Source: Bubalus kerabau (Eukaryota > Chordata > Mammalia > Artiodactyla > Bovidae). From it: 64,000 nt of DNA. Below, in pieces: positions 51,753 to 63,373 of this stretch. How positions within the stretch are numbered: the stretch's first letter is position 1; each line of letters begins with the position of its first letter. Both the position numbers and the translations under genes were made by a program. The stretch is from positions 90,082,501 through 90,146,500 of the forward strand of contig NC_073628.1 in the NCBI RefSeq assembly GCF_029407905.1, written 5' to 3'. The notes under the pieces were generated by a model that was not told where the DNA came from, did not search any database, and worked only from the letters and a program-made list of their open reading frames with translations.

Positions 51753-52665
51753 TAACTTAGGGAAATGCAAATTAAAACAACAAGATACTACTATATGCCT
51801 GTCTGTTAGAATGATGGAAATCCAGAACACTGACAGCACCAAATGGTGTGAAATATGGGGTAACAGGAACTCTTCATTCATTTTTGGTTGTAGAGTTACT
51901 TTGTAAGACAGTTTGGAAGTTCCTCAAAAAATTAAGCATAGTCTTGTCTACAGTCCAGCAATCAATTTTCTTTGTTATTTATTCAAAGATATTGAAAACT
52001 GCATCCACACAAAAGCTTGCACTTGGATGTTTATAGCAACTTTATTCATGATTGCCAAAGGTTGAAGGCAGCACAACATCCTTTAGTGGGCTAATAGATA
52101 AATAAACTGTGGTATAACCAGACAATGTAGTATCATTCAGCACTAAAAAGAAATGAGCTGTTAAGCTGTAAGAAGACATGGAAGAACCTTAAATGCATAT
52201 TACTAAGTAAAGGAAGTCAATCTGCAAAGGCTACATACCGTATAATTCCAACTATGTCACATTCTGGGAAAGGCAAAACTATGGAGACAGTCAAAAGACA
52301 GGTGATTTCCAGGGATTGGCAGGGAGGAAAGGGTAAATAGGTGGAGAACAGTGGATTCTTAGGGCAGTGAAATTACTCTCTATGATCCTATAATGATATC
52401 TATATGTCACTATACATTTTTCAAAGCTCACAGAATGAAAGTACAATACCCAAAGTGTACCCCTAATGTAAACTATGGACTTTGGGTGATTATGATGTGT
52501 GAGTGTTATTGGAGTAACAAACGTACCCGTGTGGTGGTGGATTGATAATAGTGAAAGCTTTTTGTGCATTGGGGGTTGGGTGGAATATGAGTACTCTCTG
52601 TATGTTCAACTCTGTTTTTCTGTGAACCTAAAACTGTAAAAAATAAAGTCTATTTTTAAAAAAAG
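51753..52665 (+). mobile_element. Old L1M LINE, ORF2 end and 3' UTR
   Basis: Sense L1M: 'tagggaaatgcaaattaaaa', 'acacaaaagcttgcacttgg', 'tggactttgggtgattatga' and the end 'gtgaacctaaaactgtaaaa' with 'aataaagtc'. Diverged, no open frame. Confidence 0.82.
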
Positions 52666-53919
52666 ATAGGAAGGCCTACTAAAACTGAGAGGAGAGTACG
52701 TTAATGTGTTAATGTGATTAGTTAAGGAATGAAATGAGGGCTGCTCCATAATGCTCATACATTTGTAATAGATTGTTATCTGTTGATTTGCAAGTATAGG
52801 TGTAAATAGATTCAGGAATGAAAATCAAATCTATATTCAAAATTAGAGTGGATTAGACCTCATAGTCTTTTCTGTTTCCTGCAAAAGATGCTAGATGTGT
52901 AGCGATACTGGCTTCAAATCATTTTCTAAATATTCCAGTTGCCATAGCAGCCAAAGCTGATGATGGAATTTATATACAGAGCCTTCAGAAAAGAGGTTTG
53001 CTAAAAAAGTCTTAATAGTTGCTCAAGACAGTTGGTTTTTCATATCTCATCTTCAAAACATTTCTTTGATTATAAGTTTTCTGCATTTATTTTAGTAATT
53101 AATATGGTAGTATTTTTTTTTTTTGACCTAAAATATGGGCCTATCATCTAAGTGACATTTATGAAATGGTTAGTGTAGTAAGTAGTCAGGATAATTGAAA
53201 CACTGACTTTTCTGGAGAATATGAAGACTGTCAGCAAATCTGGGAGTGTCAGTGGCTGGACGGGGAAGCTCAAGAGTCTTCAGAACTCTATTAGCTCAGA
53301 TTTGTTAGCCCTTCTTTCTCTTTAAACATATTATTATTTCTTGGGGATTGATCCTAGATTTATGATTGTACACACTGGAATAAAATTAAAGTGGGGAGTG
53401 AGAAATACTTGTCATGTCTGCAGAGATCTGAGAACTATCTCTGGGTTTCCCTGGATATGTAGTTTTACCGCCTCTTGTTCTTTATCTGCAATCTATGTGG
53501 TGGCAAAGATGCCTTAGCCTTGTGCACAGCTCAATTGACCTTATTACATTTATTTTTGTATTTCTTTTCTAGATGCTTATGTTAAGGGTGCCAGAAATGT
53601 TGTGAAAGGAGTGAAAACAATGAACACTAAACTCTTTCTCCATGACTCTCTGATATCCTCGGATGATTAGATGATGGGAGTTCTGGAAACTTTGAGAGAA
53701 CTGATCTTTATCAGTGTTGCTAGTACCAATTAACATGGTTTCCCTGTTGACTGGTGTCACTGTCTGCTTAGTGTTTAACATTCATAGAAAAGAACAAGCC
53801 TTATTTGGGGAAAAGTATTTGTGAGTTGCTCGTCTACCCTCTGTAGGCGCCAGAACATTCTCTAAAGTTGGGTCGTGGTTTCTACTTAGCCTAAGCATCT
53901 CTTTAATAATACACAAGGG
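52666..53919. other. No feature identified
   Basis: AT-rich non-repetitive sequence by eye, with a T-run at about 53110-53122. Two short minus frames (53569-53781 and 53782-53967) have no known motif. Confidence 0.5.
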
Positions 53920-54090
53920 GGTAGATGACTGTGCTGAGTGCAATGAAGAAACAGTAAAATATGCCATCAGGGAATATGGAAAAACCTGAGTTAGTTGGAG
54001 GAATGAGATGAGAGAAGATCTTCCTGAAGTGGTAACATTTGATCTGGGATCAAGAGAGTGAGTAGGTGTCAGTCAGGCAAGTGACTCTTC
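53920..54090 (+). mobile_element. Ancient LINE-like repeat fragment
   Basis: 'tcctgaagtggtaacatttg' and 'aatgagatgagagaagatct' recall the ancient L1ME/HAL1-type element seen at 55225-56330. Weak. Confidence 0.4.
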
Positions 54091-55224
54091 TTGGATTAAC
54101 TGACCTTATTTTAACTTTTCAAACATAATGAAAGCTTCCTGATCAGGGTCTTCAAGTTACTTAACATTGGCTTGATGTGTGGGTCCTCTCCTGGTTTCTG
54201 ATTATTTTTGTGATCATCCATTTCTTAGTCTTCCCTAGTAATCCACAATCAGGACATTAAATTTCTTTCTTTATCATCTGAATTTGAGTGATATTGAATA
54301 ATTTTGTGATTCCTCTTCTATGTCTCATTAGTCACTGTCCCCCCAACATCTCCTTTAAGGGGAGTGAGTTAATGTACAGGTAGTAGATCCAATGGGAATT
54401 GAATGAAACTTGGCTTGAAAAATTTTCTGTGTTGCTCAAGTTCCCCTTAATAAAATAAGTTTAGTGGTTTTCTGGTTGACTTTCTTTAATATATTGTTTT
54501 ACCATATATATGTTTCAGTGTTTGGTTTAAATCTTGTAGTAAAGTTTGCAACATTACAGTTGTTTCTTCACCATTTCATTGGGCACCTTCAGACTGAAGT
54601 AGGTGCCACTTTGAGTCACTTTGATTTTGCTTTCTTCGATACTGTTCATTAGAAAAGGATTCTTTACCATCTGAGCCAAGATTAGGACACTCTGAAAATC
54701 TGAAACTGTTTGTATCAATCCATTATTGAAGTCCAGATTAATGGGGGCTTTAAGGATTTATGAAGTCAAAACTGCCTATGGCTTAGTACTATAATTGTTT
54801 ACATGTCAAGAATTCAGCCCTGGCTTTTATAGACATCAAAGCAGCTCAAGCTTTACATGTAGTTTTTCCTGGTATTGGCCAATTATGCTGTTGAATTTTC
54901 ACCTGGTGGTGGTGTCCCTAGAGACAGGTTCATTCTCATTTGCTAATGACTTCTTAAATTTCTGAAATGAGGTTTTTAGAATCACAGAGTTTGTTACTGA
55001 TTTTTCTTCTCATGGAGCTGAATAATCAAAGCCATGTTCAAGTTACATATGAAGAAAACTGACTATTCCTATACCTCATTACAAAAATTCCTATCTTTTC
55101 CTTATATTAGTAGGACATTCTTGTTGTGTCCTCTCTGAATTGAGTCCACTCATCTTAATCTGGTTCTAAAATGGTGCTGCTATCCTTCTGGAGATTCATT
55201 TTCATAATTTATCTGTCCTTTCCA
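54091..55224. other. Unassigned stretch with a tiny SINE remnant
   Basis: No gene. At 54657-54679 'ggattctttaccatctgagc' matches the antisense Bov-tA head for about 23 bases, with no SINE sequence on either side. Confidence 0.5.
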
Positions 55225-55368
55225 TCCCTCCTTTTACACATTAATCCCATAAACATTCATTGAACACATTCTATGGGCCAGACAGCTATCTAGGTTCTAG
55301 GACTACAGCAGTTAATTAAAGATACACAAATCACTTTCTTGGTGGAGTTCACATTCTAAAGGCATGAA
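55225..55368 (+). mobile_element. Ancient LINE-like repeat, part 1
   Basis: 'taaacattcattgaacacat', 'tctatgggccagacagctat', 'ctaggttctaggactacagc' and 'ggtggagttcacattctaaa' follow a well-known old mammalian repeat. A Bov-tA separates it from part 2. Confidence 0.65.
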
Positions 55369-55562
55369 GTGAGTGAAAGTCTCTCAGTCATGTCTGACTC
55401 TTTGTGACCCCATGGACTATACAGTCCATGAAATTCTCCAGGTCAGGATACCAGAGTAGGTAGCCTTTCCCTTCTCCAGGGGATCTTCCCAACCCAGGGA
55501 TTGAACCCAGGCCTCCTGCATTGCAGGCGGATTCTTTACCAGCTGAGCCACAAGGGAAGCCC
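55369..55562 (-). mobile_element. Bov-tA SINE inside the ancient repeat
   Basis: Antisense Bov-tA: 'gtgaaagtctctcagtcatg', 'gagtaggtagcctttccctt', 'ggcggattctttaccagctg'. Collinear old repeat lies on both sides. Confidence 0.93.
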
Positions 55563-56330
55563 AATCTAAAAACATGAGGCAATGAATAAAAGAAATAAGG
55601 AAAATACATCATTTTAGTTGGTGATGTGTGCCATAGAAGAATAAAGGAGAGAAATGGAGTGCTGGTGGGCAAATTAAATTTTAAATCAGGTGGCTAGAGG
55701 GGAAAAAAAAAACCCCAGCTGAGAAGCTTCCCTTGGAGTACAGATGTGAAGGAAATGAGATGGTACTATCAGAGGAAGAATGCCCAAGCAAAAACAGCAG
55801 CAAGAGGGAAGATCCTAGAGGAGAAAAGATGCCTTGAAAGGTCAGGGGTCTTGAGTAGACCAGAGGGGTCAGACTGGAAGGACCAGCAGGAAGAGGAAAA
55901 GAGGATGAGGATAAGGTCAAATATGTGACAAGGATCAGGGCATGTAGGGCTATGTGGGCTACCTCAAGGACATTATGGATTTTACTGTGAGGGAGATGGA
56001 GAAGCCCCTGGAGTTCTGAGAAGAGGAGTGATATGATCTGATTTACACACAAGCAGGTTTACTCTGACTGTTGTATAATAGGCTGAAGGGGATATAGGGA
56101 GACTGGTTAGGAATTTGTTGCAATAACCCATGCAGGAGGTGAAGGTGGTTTGGATCATAGCGGTGGCTGTGGAGGTGGTGAGAAGGAGAAGGATTCTGGG
56201 TGTATTTGTCAGGTAGATTTAGAGAGTTTGTTGATTGATTGGGATGTGAAAGAAAGCATCACATCAAGAAGGACTCAAACGTTTTTGGCCCAAGCAACTG
56301 GAAATGTGAAGTTACTATTAAGAGAGGTGG
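55563..56330 (+). mobile_element. Ancient LINE-like repeat, part 2 (L1ME/HAL1 type)
   Basis: 'gatcagggcatgtagggcta', 'ggattttactgtgagggaga', 'gcaataacccatgcaggagg' and 'ggatcatagcggtggctgtg' with 'gaggtggtgag' appear in the order of this old element. It is about 770 bases long and is ended by a CHR SINE. The minus 123-aa frame (55681-56052) is a by-product. Confidence 0.65.
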
Positions 56331-56672
56331 GGGCTTCCCTGGTGTCTCAGTGCTAAAGAACCCGCCTGCCAATGCAGGAGACGTGGGTGTTCGATCCCTG
56401 GTCTAGGACGATCCCACAGGCTGTTGAGCAAATGAGTGCGTGTGCCTCAGCTGCTGAGCCCACCCTCTGGGGCCCTTGAGACACAGCTGCTGAGCCCACG
56501 TGCCACAACTGCTGAAGCCCTTGAGCCCTAGAGCCCAGGCTCTGCAGCAAGTGATGCCACTGCAGTGAGAAACCCATGCAGCACATCTAGAGACGAGCCC
56601 CTGCTCTCTGCAACTAGAGAAAAGCCTGCACAGCAACAAAGACCCAGCGCAGCCTAAATTAATTAATTGAAA
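56331..56672 (+). mobile_element. CHR-type SINE (long form)
   Basis: Head 'gggcttccctggtgtctcag' and 'tgctaaagaacccgcctgcc', B-box-like 'gtgttcgatccctggtctag', a body of 'gctgagcccacgtgccacaa'-like units, tail 'ctaaattaattaattgaaaa'. The minus frames (77 and 78 aa) are by-products. Confidence 0.9.
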
Positions 56673-57647
56673 AAGGGAGAGTTGGGGAACATTGGAGGAG
56701 TATAGGTTTGGTTGAAGATCAGAAGTTTAGACAAGGCCTCCTCCCCCCTCCTCCCTTTCTCAAGAGCCATAGTTGTCCTCAGGCCCTCCGTCCTGGCACA
56801 CACACGCTCACTCCTTCTCCGCTGAAGGTGGTTGACAGCTTCCTAGGGACTAGAGTCTCATTCAGTGCTGAACAAAAGGGTCTGGGGCACGGGAGAGGAT
56901 CTGTGTAGAGACAGAGTTGCCTTTGTAACATGTGAATTTTGTGTGGAGTCCTGGAGGGCCAGGGACGTGAAGAAAAAAAATGCAAATTATATTATACTTC
57001 ATATTTAAATTTAAAGTAATATAATCTCAGAAAGAGTCAAACGAAGAACTTTGGTTGTAGTTATTCTGATACACTGGTATGTGTTTTCCTCTTTCTAGTC
57101 AGAGTTGAGACCTCGAGCTAGAAGCCATTCCTCTGGGATTCACATTTTTAATTCCCTCATGCTATCCCTCTACTCCTAGGCCCCTTCTGCCTAGATTTAG
57201 ATCTCGCTCCCAGCCTATTGCATCGGGTGCATATTTGCTTCTTCACTGCTGAATTTGTTGACTGAATGGGGTTCAGATCTGTGATAGGACTTGTGCCTTA
57301 AAAAGTTCTCCTCTTAGAACAGATCATACTATCATTCGTAAAAGGATTTCACATTAAGATTGGGCTTCACTGGGAAGAGATTCGTTAAGATATGGGTACA
57401 TAAGCTATTTGAATGTAACAAAGAAAATGGAATCTTTGAGATTCAGAATTCTCAGAGGTATTAGCATGTCAGTAATTTGTTAAACTGTATTTTACCTAGT
57501 GATGTTTACATGTTTATACTATAAGGCCACTTTGAAAGAGGCTCACCTAAAAATACTGATTTAAACAAAAGTTAAGTAAGTAATAGTACAGGAGGGTCAC
57601 AGTAATAGCAACAATTGTGAAAGTTTGGATGTAAGTATAAACTTAGG
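56673..57647. other. No feature identified
   Basis: The part at 56730-56960 is less AT-rich than average but has only short frames (66 aa plus, 68 aa minus) and no CpG cluster. The rest is AT-rich. Confidence 0.5.
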
Positions 57648-57869
57648 AACCTTGTTATTTAGTTGCTAAGTTATGTCCAACTCTTTGGTGACCCCTGGTC
57701 TGTAGCCCACTAGGCTCCTCTGTCCATGGGATTTCCCAGGCAAGAATACTGGAGTGGGTTGCCATTTCCTCCAGGGGATCTCCCTGACCCAGAGATAGAA
57801 CCAGTGTCTCCTACGTCTCCTTGCATTGGCAGGCAGATTCTTTTACCACTGAGCCACCTGGGAAGCCTA
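57648..57869 (-). mobile_element. Bov-tA SINE
   Basis: Antisense Bov-tA: 'ttagttgctaagttatgtcc', 'actggagtgggttgccattt', 'ggcaggcagattcttttacc'. Confidence 0.92.
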
Positions 57870-58056
57870 TTGGTAGCATTGATTCAAATAGTTTCAGGTA
57901 TTATCTACTTTGGCTCATAGAAATGCCAATAAAATGAATAAAAGAAAAATCAATTTATATGAAAAAGAGAATAGACTGAATAGCTGATTCTTGTCCTTTT
58001 CCCAAGCTGGCCCTTTGGAACAAGGAGAGACATAAGCAAGACCCAGTGTTTGATTT

Positions 58057-58266
58057 AGGTCTTCCCCCGTATCTCAGTTGGTAGAGTCTGACTACAATGC
58101 AGGAGACCCAGGTTCAGTCCCTGGGTTGGGAAGATCCCCTGGAGAAGGAAACAGCAACCCACTCCTGTATTCTTGCCTGGAGAATTCCAGGGACAGAGGA
58201 GCCTGGTGAGCTACAGTCCTTGAGGTCACAAATAGTTGGACATGACTGAGTGACTAACACTTTCAT
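58057..58266 (+). mobile_element. Bov-tA SINE with likely target duplication
   Basis: Sense Bov-tA: 'ccgtatctcagttggtagag', 'aggttcagtccctgggttgg', 'ggagaaggaaacagcaaccc'. It is flanked by TGTTTGATTT (58047-58056) and TGTTTGGTTT (58267-58276). Confidence 0.92.
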
Positions 58267-58276
58267 TGTTTGGTTT

Positions 58277-58999
58277 GCTTTTGCAGGGATGGTTAGGTGT
58301 ACGAATTTCCGCTTCAGTATTAAGGAAAAGTATCACTTTGATTAAGGAATCGCTAAAACTGTGTCTTAAAAAACAATTAAATCCAATTTGAATTGATAAA
58401 TATATTTTAGTCCACAAAGCTAGGAATTAGTTTGTCTCTCCTGACTGCTACCAAACTGCTTGGTAGATTTTATCATTCTAGTTTTTAAAGAAAATACCCT
58501 AAGTCAGGCAGTGTTCACAGACACCTGCAACCATGCTGAGTCCCACACAACAGGATTTGAAAGAACAACTTCATTTCTATGCATTTCACAGCCTGCAATG
58601 TAGTTGGCGATGGGCAGAGTTAAAAAACAACAGTTGTTCTGTTGGTTGCTGTGTGATGGCCTCAAGCTGGTAGCATTCCAGAGGTGAATGTCTCAGCTCA
58701 TTTGGGTGAGGCAGAAATGACGTGATGCTTAGAGTTGGGCTCTCCAGGTGTGTTTTTAATGTGACAGTTACTGCAGAGAAATGTCTATTCTGAGACTGGC
58801 TGATTTTATTTTTAATGTTTCACCTGAAAACATTTTAATGTCAGTTGACATCCCCCCCTCCCGCCCCCATCACCATTTCCAGCAGCCATTTCTCAGTGCT
58901 CAGTCTCTCTGAATTTTGTGCCATGTTTATCATCGAGGGTGACTTACCATTCTTAGCTCCTTTTTCCCATGGTACTGAAATAAGGGCTCACCTTTCTGT
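58277..58999. other. No feature identified
   Basis: Unassigned, with a C-rich patch at 58851-58867 and short frames only. Confidence 0.5.
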
Positions 59000-59275
59000 T
59001 TGTTTTTACTGGCTCTGTCAGTGCCCACTTTTCTTTGTTACAAAGTATGATTCTCTGATGTTATTACCTGTGTCCTCTGTCTGACTCTTTCTTGGTCCCT
59101 TGTCCCTTCTCCTCTCTCTCTCCTACTCTTAATTTCCCCATCTTCTCTTCTATTAGCCAACCACCACTCATGTCTATACAGATGATTCCTGAATCCATGT
59201 AACCAGCCCAGAGTTCTCTCTCAAGTTTCAAATTCACATTTCTAATTCGCTGTTAGAATCTTAAGATACTCCTTT
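59000..59275 (+). mobile_element. L2 LINE, left part
   Basis: 'cccagagttctctctcaagt' and 'ttcaaattcacatttctaat' match the L2 stretch 'agacctctctcctgagcttcagactcgtatatccaac'. A BovB separates it from the right part. Confidence 0.6.
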
Positions 59276-59588
59276 GTTGTTGTTCAGTCACTAATTCATG
59301 TCTGACTCTTTGTGACCCCCTGCCAGGCTTCCCTGTCCTTCACTATCTCCCAGAGTTTGCTTAAACTCATGTTCATTGAGTCAGTGATGCTATCCAACCA
59401 TTTCATCCTCTTCTGCCCTCTTCTCCTCTTGCCGTCAATCTTTCCAGGCATCAGGGTCTTTTCCAGTGAGTCGTCTCTTTGCATCAGGTGGCCAAGGTTT
59501 TGAAGCTTCAGTTTCAGCACCAGTCCTTCCAGTGAATAGCCAGGGTTGATTTTCTTTAGGATTGACTGGTTTGATCTCCTTGGATGCT
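59276..59588 (-). mobile_element. BovB LINE fragment inside L2
   Basis: Antisense BovB from the 3' end (gttgttgttcagtcactaat) to 'tttgatctccttgga'. A short deletion in the terminal 40 bases removes the 'ccatggactgcag' part. The 100-aa minus frame (59296-59598) is the ORF2 C-terminus (DDSLEKTLMPGKIDGKRR). Confidence 0.92.
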
Positions 59589-60041
59589 TTAAACTCAACT
59601 TGTTGAAAATATACTCATACTCCTACCTCAATTTTGGTGAATAATATGGCTCTCTAATTAGCCACCCAGAATTGAGTCCTTGAGGCCATCTTTAATCCTC
59701 CCCTCTCCCATTTGTATCCAAGCATTGGTTGAGTTATAACCAGGCACTCAGGTCTACCACATCCTCACCTTTGTCACCCAGGCTTACCTGTCATTGCCTG
59801 ACACTTGGACTCTTAAAATAGTCTTTCACTATAATTGATTCAGGATGCTACTTGCTGGAGTAATATCCAGAAGCACAGTTTCAGCTGAGCCTTCCCTGAT
59901 ACTCAGAATATGCTCTGTGGACAGAAGAAAATCTCTGTTCCTAAGCGTGGTATTCAGGCCCTTTGTGCCCTATCCGCATTCCCTGTATTCTGCCTCAGCA
60001 CAGCTCTCTGCACCCACATGCCAGTCTGGCTGCCCAGGAAA
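59589..60041 (+). mobile_element. L2 LINE, right part
   Basis: 'tttaaactcaacttgttgaa', 'ttgaggccatctttaatcct', 'gtctttcactataattgatt' and 'cagcacagctctctgcaccc' continue the L2 in order. It ends near a CHR SINE. Confidence 0.65.
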
Positions 60042-60057
60042 TGGGTTTTGTTTTCTT

Positions 60058-60391
60058 TTTATAAAAATAATTTTATTTACTTATGTATTTGTTTTTGACT
60101 CTGCTGGGTCTTTGCTGTGCAGGCTTTTCTCTAATTGTGGTAGTTGGTGCCTACTTTCTTGTTGTGGCTTCTCTTGTTGCAGAGCATGGGGCTTTAGGGC
60201 ATGTAGGCTTCAGTATTTGTGGCACATGGGCTCAGTAATTGCAGCTCCTGGGCTCTAGAGCACAGACTCAGTAGTTGTGGCTCATGGGCTTAGTTGCTCC
60301 ACAACATGTGGGATCTTCCTGGACCAGGGTTTGAACCTGTGTCTCCTCCACTGGCAGGTGGATTCTTTACCACTGAGTCACCAGGGAATGC
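60058..60391 (-). mobile_element. CHR-type SINE with long target duplication
   Basis: Antisense CHR: tail complement 'aataattttatttacttatg', body 'ggcttcagtatttgtggcac', head complement 'ttaccactgagtcaccaggg'. It is flanked by TGGGTTTTGTTTTCTT (60042-60057) and TGGGTTTTACTTTCTT (60392-60407), 14 of 16 identical. Confidence 0.93.
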
Positions 60392-60597
60392 TGGGTTTTA
60401 CTTTCTTACTGACTTGTCTTTGCTTTGAAAACTCTTTCCCTCAACCTCTGTTATCTTTACATTTTTCTTATTATATAACAAACTTTAAATGATGAATGTA
60501 ACCTCACATAAATTTTGGAATACAACAGAAAAATTTTAGAAAGGACCTAAAATTCTTATATAATCATATCACTCAGATGTAAGAACTAGTGTGTGTT

Positions 60598-60621
60598 TAT
60601 ATATATATATGTATGTGTGTG

Positions 60622-60669
<48 letters not shown>
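60598..60669 (+). repeat. (TA)n / (TATG)n microsatellite
   Basis: Over 30 bases of pure TA follow mixed tatg/tgtg units. Confidence 0.95.
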
Positions 60670-60673
<4 letters not shown>

Positions 60674-60681
60674 ACACATTC

Positions 60682-60870
60682 AAGGGCTTCCCTGGTGGCT
60701 CAGATGGTAAAGAATCTGCCTGCAATGGAGGAGACCTAGGTTTGATCCTCTGGAGAGATGGCAACTCACTCCTGTATTCTTGCTTGGAGAATTCCATGGA
60801 CAGAGGACTGGCTGGCTACAGTCCATGGGGTCGCAGAGAGTCAGACACAACTGAGCTACTAACACACATG
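60682..60870 (+). mobile_element. Bov-tA SINE with small deletion
   Basis: Sense Bov-tA: 'gggcttccctggtggctcag', 'gtttgatcctctggagagat' (about 20 bases shorter than usual here), 'ggcaactcactcctgtattc', tail 'gacacaactgagctactaac'. Confidence 0.93.
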
Positions 60871-61116
60871 CCAAACTTTTAGTTTTGTGATATTGATAAA
60901 CACTGTATGTACAGATTTTACATCAGCTCTTTTTACTTTATGTTTTAAGCACTTTCTGGTGCATTAAATATTATTTAAGAATATGTGTCTAATGTCTGCA
61001 AAATATTTTATCATATGAATGTACTGTAACTTACTTGAAATCTACTGGTCTGTGTAGTAAGTAATTTTAAAGAGGTGTAGTTTTCCATTGCATTTTAAAG
61101 ATGATTATCCTTATAG

Positions 61117-61403
61117 AACAGTCTTATGGACTCTGTGGGAGAGGGAGAGGGTGGGAAGATTTGGGAGAATGGCATTGAAGCATGTATAATATCATGTATG
61201 AAACGAGTCACCAGTCCAGGTTTGATGCACGATACTGGATGCTTGGGGCTGGTGCACTGGGACGACCCAGAAGGATGGTATGGGGAGGGAGGAGGGAGGA
61301 GGGTTCAGGATGGGGAACACATGTATACCTGTGGTGGATTCATTTCGATATTTGGCAAAACTAACACAATATTGTAAAGTTTAAAAATAAAATAAAAAAA
61401 AAT
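61117..61403 (+). mobile_element. Short young cattle-type L1 with 19-bp target duplication
   Basis: 287 bases of L1 3' UTR (ggagagggagagggtgggaa, gatgcttggggctggtgcac, tacctgtggtggattcattt) and an A-rich tail. It is flanked by AAAGATGATTATCCTTATA (61098-61116) and AAAGGTGATTATCCCTATA (61404-61422), 17 of 19 identical. The 83-aa frame it contains is 3' UTR. Confidence 0.96.
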
Positions 61404-61422
61404 AAAGGTGATTATCCCTATA

Positions 61423-62689
61423 CTGTTTCTTTAGGACACATGGTTTATTTCCTCTGTCCTCCCTCTCTTATTTCTGTTATTATCCCTTTATTTTCCCTAG
61501 AATGAGGAGTGTTCAGTGAAGATTAAGCATTTGGCTGTAAGCAGGGGCATGGGCTTGTCCATGGATCCACCCACTTTTGGCTTGAGTGCTTATAATGTCT
61601 TCTCACACCCACAACCTGGACTGGTGGTGTTATGAGCAGTTTCTAATTCCTGCACTGGTCTGTCAGATTAATGGGATCCTCTTCTATCCTCACTATTTGT
61701 CTCTCTAATGGACTAATAAATGGACAAAGCACATGAAAATCCACAGCCCTGATGTCTCCTAATGTTATCAGGGCTCTTCAGACTTTGTTGTACAAGCCAC
61801 CTTATAGTGTTTTGCTTTGTACAATCATACCCCTTTCAAGAAGTGCTTTATGTCTTAAGTGATCCCATTTACATCCTCTCTTCTTGTTTTAAGGAGTTAG
61901 TTTCTATAGAAAGTCGAGGAAAGAATAGCATGGATTAAAGTTGAAGCCAAGACACAATTTCTCTCATTGGCTGCACTACAGAAGGAGTGCTCCTAGTACT
62001 TTGAATACTGAGAATTCCTTGGGATGGAATTAGAAGAATAAGGAATGTCTGATCTCTGCTCAAGCTGGTAACACTGTCGCATTTTAGGCAGTAAACCATG
62101 TTCTGGCCAGTCACAATCTTCAGTTCAGCTCTGCAAGTTGGTGACCAGTGGAAATTCTTTAGGGTTCTTTATTGGAGAGCCATCTGCTTTAGCTTCTCTT
62201 TCTGTGTTAACATGTTACTTCAGTTGTGAGACTTATTAACTGTAAGCCACACATCAAAAGCACCCCATGGTTCTGTGAAGCCCATCTAAAATGGCCTTTG
62301 CGTGAACTGATCCTGATGTCCAGGGGAAATTGGCCCCAAATCTTCATCCCTGTGTTCTCTTAATATGTGGGTTATTCTGCGTTTATTTGGCTTAATCTGT
62401 GTACATTTTAACCCCTTTGCCAGTCTAAATTCATTAAGGAAGGAAGTACCTTATTTACCTTGCCATTTTCTCAATAGAAATCTGGGAAAAGAGGTGGGGT
62501 GAGTGGAAACAAAACATGAGTGCACGTAGCACACTAGGCCAGGCGCGTGATACTTTACTTGTGCCATTGCATATGACCGTTATATTCTGGTTAATTGCAT
62601 ACATGTGTGTGGGTCTCCTTTTCAGTGCCAATGTCACATTAAAAAGGAGTGATCACAAATATACACATATTTATAAATCAGTTTATTTA
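61423..62689. other. No feature identified
   Basis: Non-repetitive by eye. Only 60-62-aa frames, with no splice or promoter pattern I can support. Confidence 0.5.
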
Positions 62690-62840
62690 TTAAAAGCCAT
62701 CTAGTCAATCCATGTAATGTCTATGCTTATTTCCCATTGACAGTTGAGAAAACTGAGCTTTGGAGAGTTTACAGAATTTATCCAGACTCACATGACTATG
62801 AAGTGACAAAACTGGTATCAAAATCCAGATCAGATCAATT
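62690..62840 (+). mobile_element. MIR SINE, diverged
   Basis: 'cttatttcccattgacagtt' with 'gagaaaactgagctttggag', then 'agtgacaaaactggtatcaa' with 'aatccagat', matches the MIR core and tail in order. Confidence 0.7.
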
Positions 62841-62939
62841 GTAAAGCCTCTTTGTCTTCCTCCCACATCCCCTACTTCTGATAAATTTATGCTGAGGTGT
62901 TCAGTTAATGTGCAATTGAGTACAAAGTGCATTCTCTTT

Positions 62940-63330
62940 CTTTAATACTTGCATTTAATTGGAGGATAATTGCTTTACAATGGTGTGTTGGTTTCTGCTG
63001 TAGAACAATGTGAATCAGCTGAAAGTAGACATATATTCCCTCCTCCGGAGCCTCCCTCCCTTGCTCCCATCCCACCCCTTTAGGTTGTCACAGAGCACTG
63101 AACTGAGCTCCCGGTGTCACACAGCAGCTTTCCACGAGCCGCCTATTTTACACATGACAGTGTATATATGTCAGTGCTACTCTCTCTGTATATATGTATG
63201 CAGAGACTGTGTATATATGTCAGTTCACCCCACCCTCTCCTTTCTCCTGCTTTCTCCACAAGTCTGTTCTCTATGTCTTCATCTCTATTCCTGCCCTGCA
63301 CATAGGTTTATCAATACCATTTTTCTAGAT

Positions 63331-63351
<21 letters not shown>
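62940..63351 (-). mobile_element. Ruminant L1 3' UTR, left part
   Basis: Antisense L1: 'catttaattggaggataatt', 'tggtttctgctgtagaacaa', 'atcccacccctttaggttgt' and 'ctccacaagtctgttctcta'. It ends in a (TC)n run before the TA tract where BovB inserted. Confidence 0.82.

Positions 63352-63371
<20 letters not shown>
63331..63371 (+). repeat. (TC)n(TA)n microsatellite
   Basis: tctctctctctctctctctc followed by a pure TA run of about 20 bases. Confidence 0.95.
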
Positions 63372-63373
<2 letters not shown>

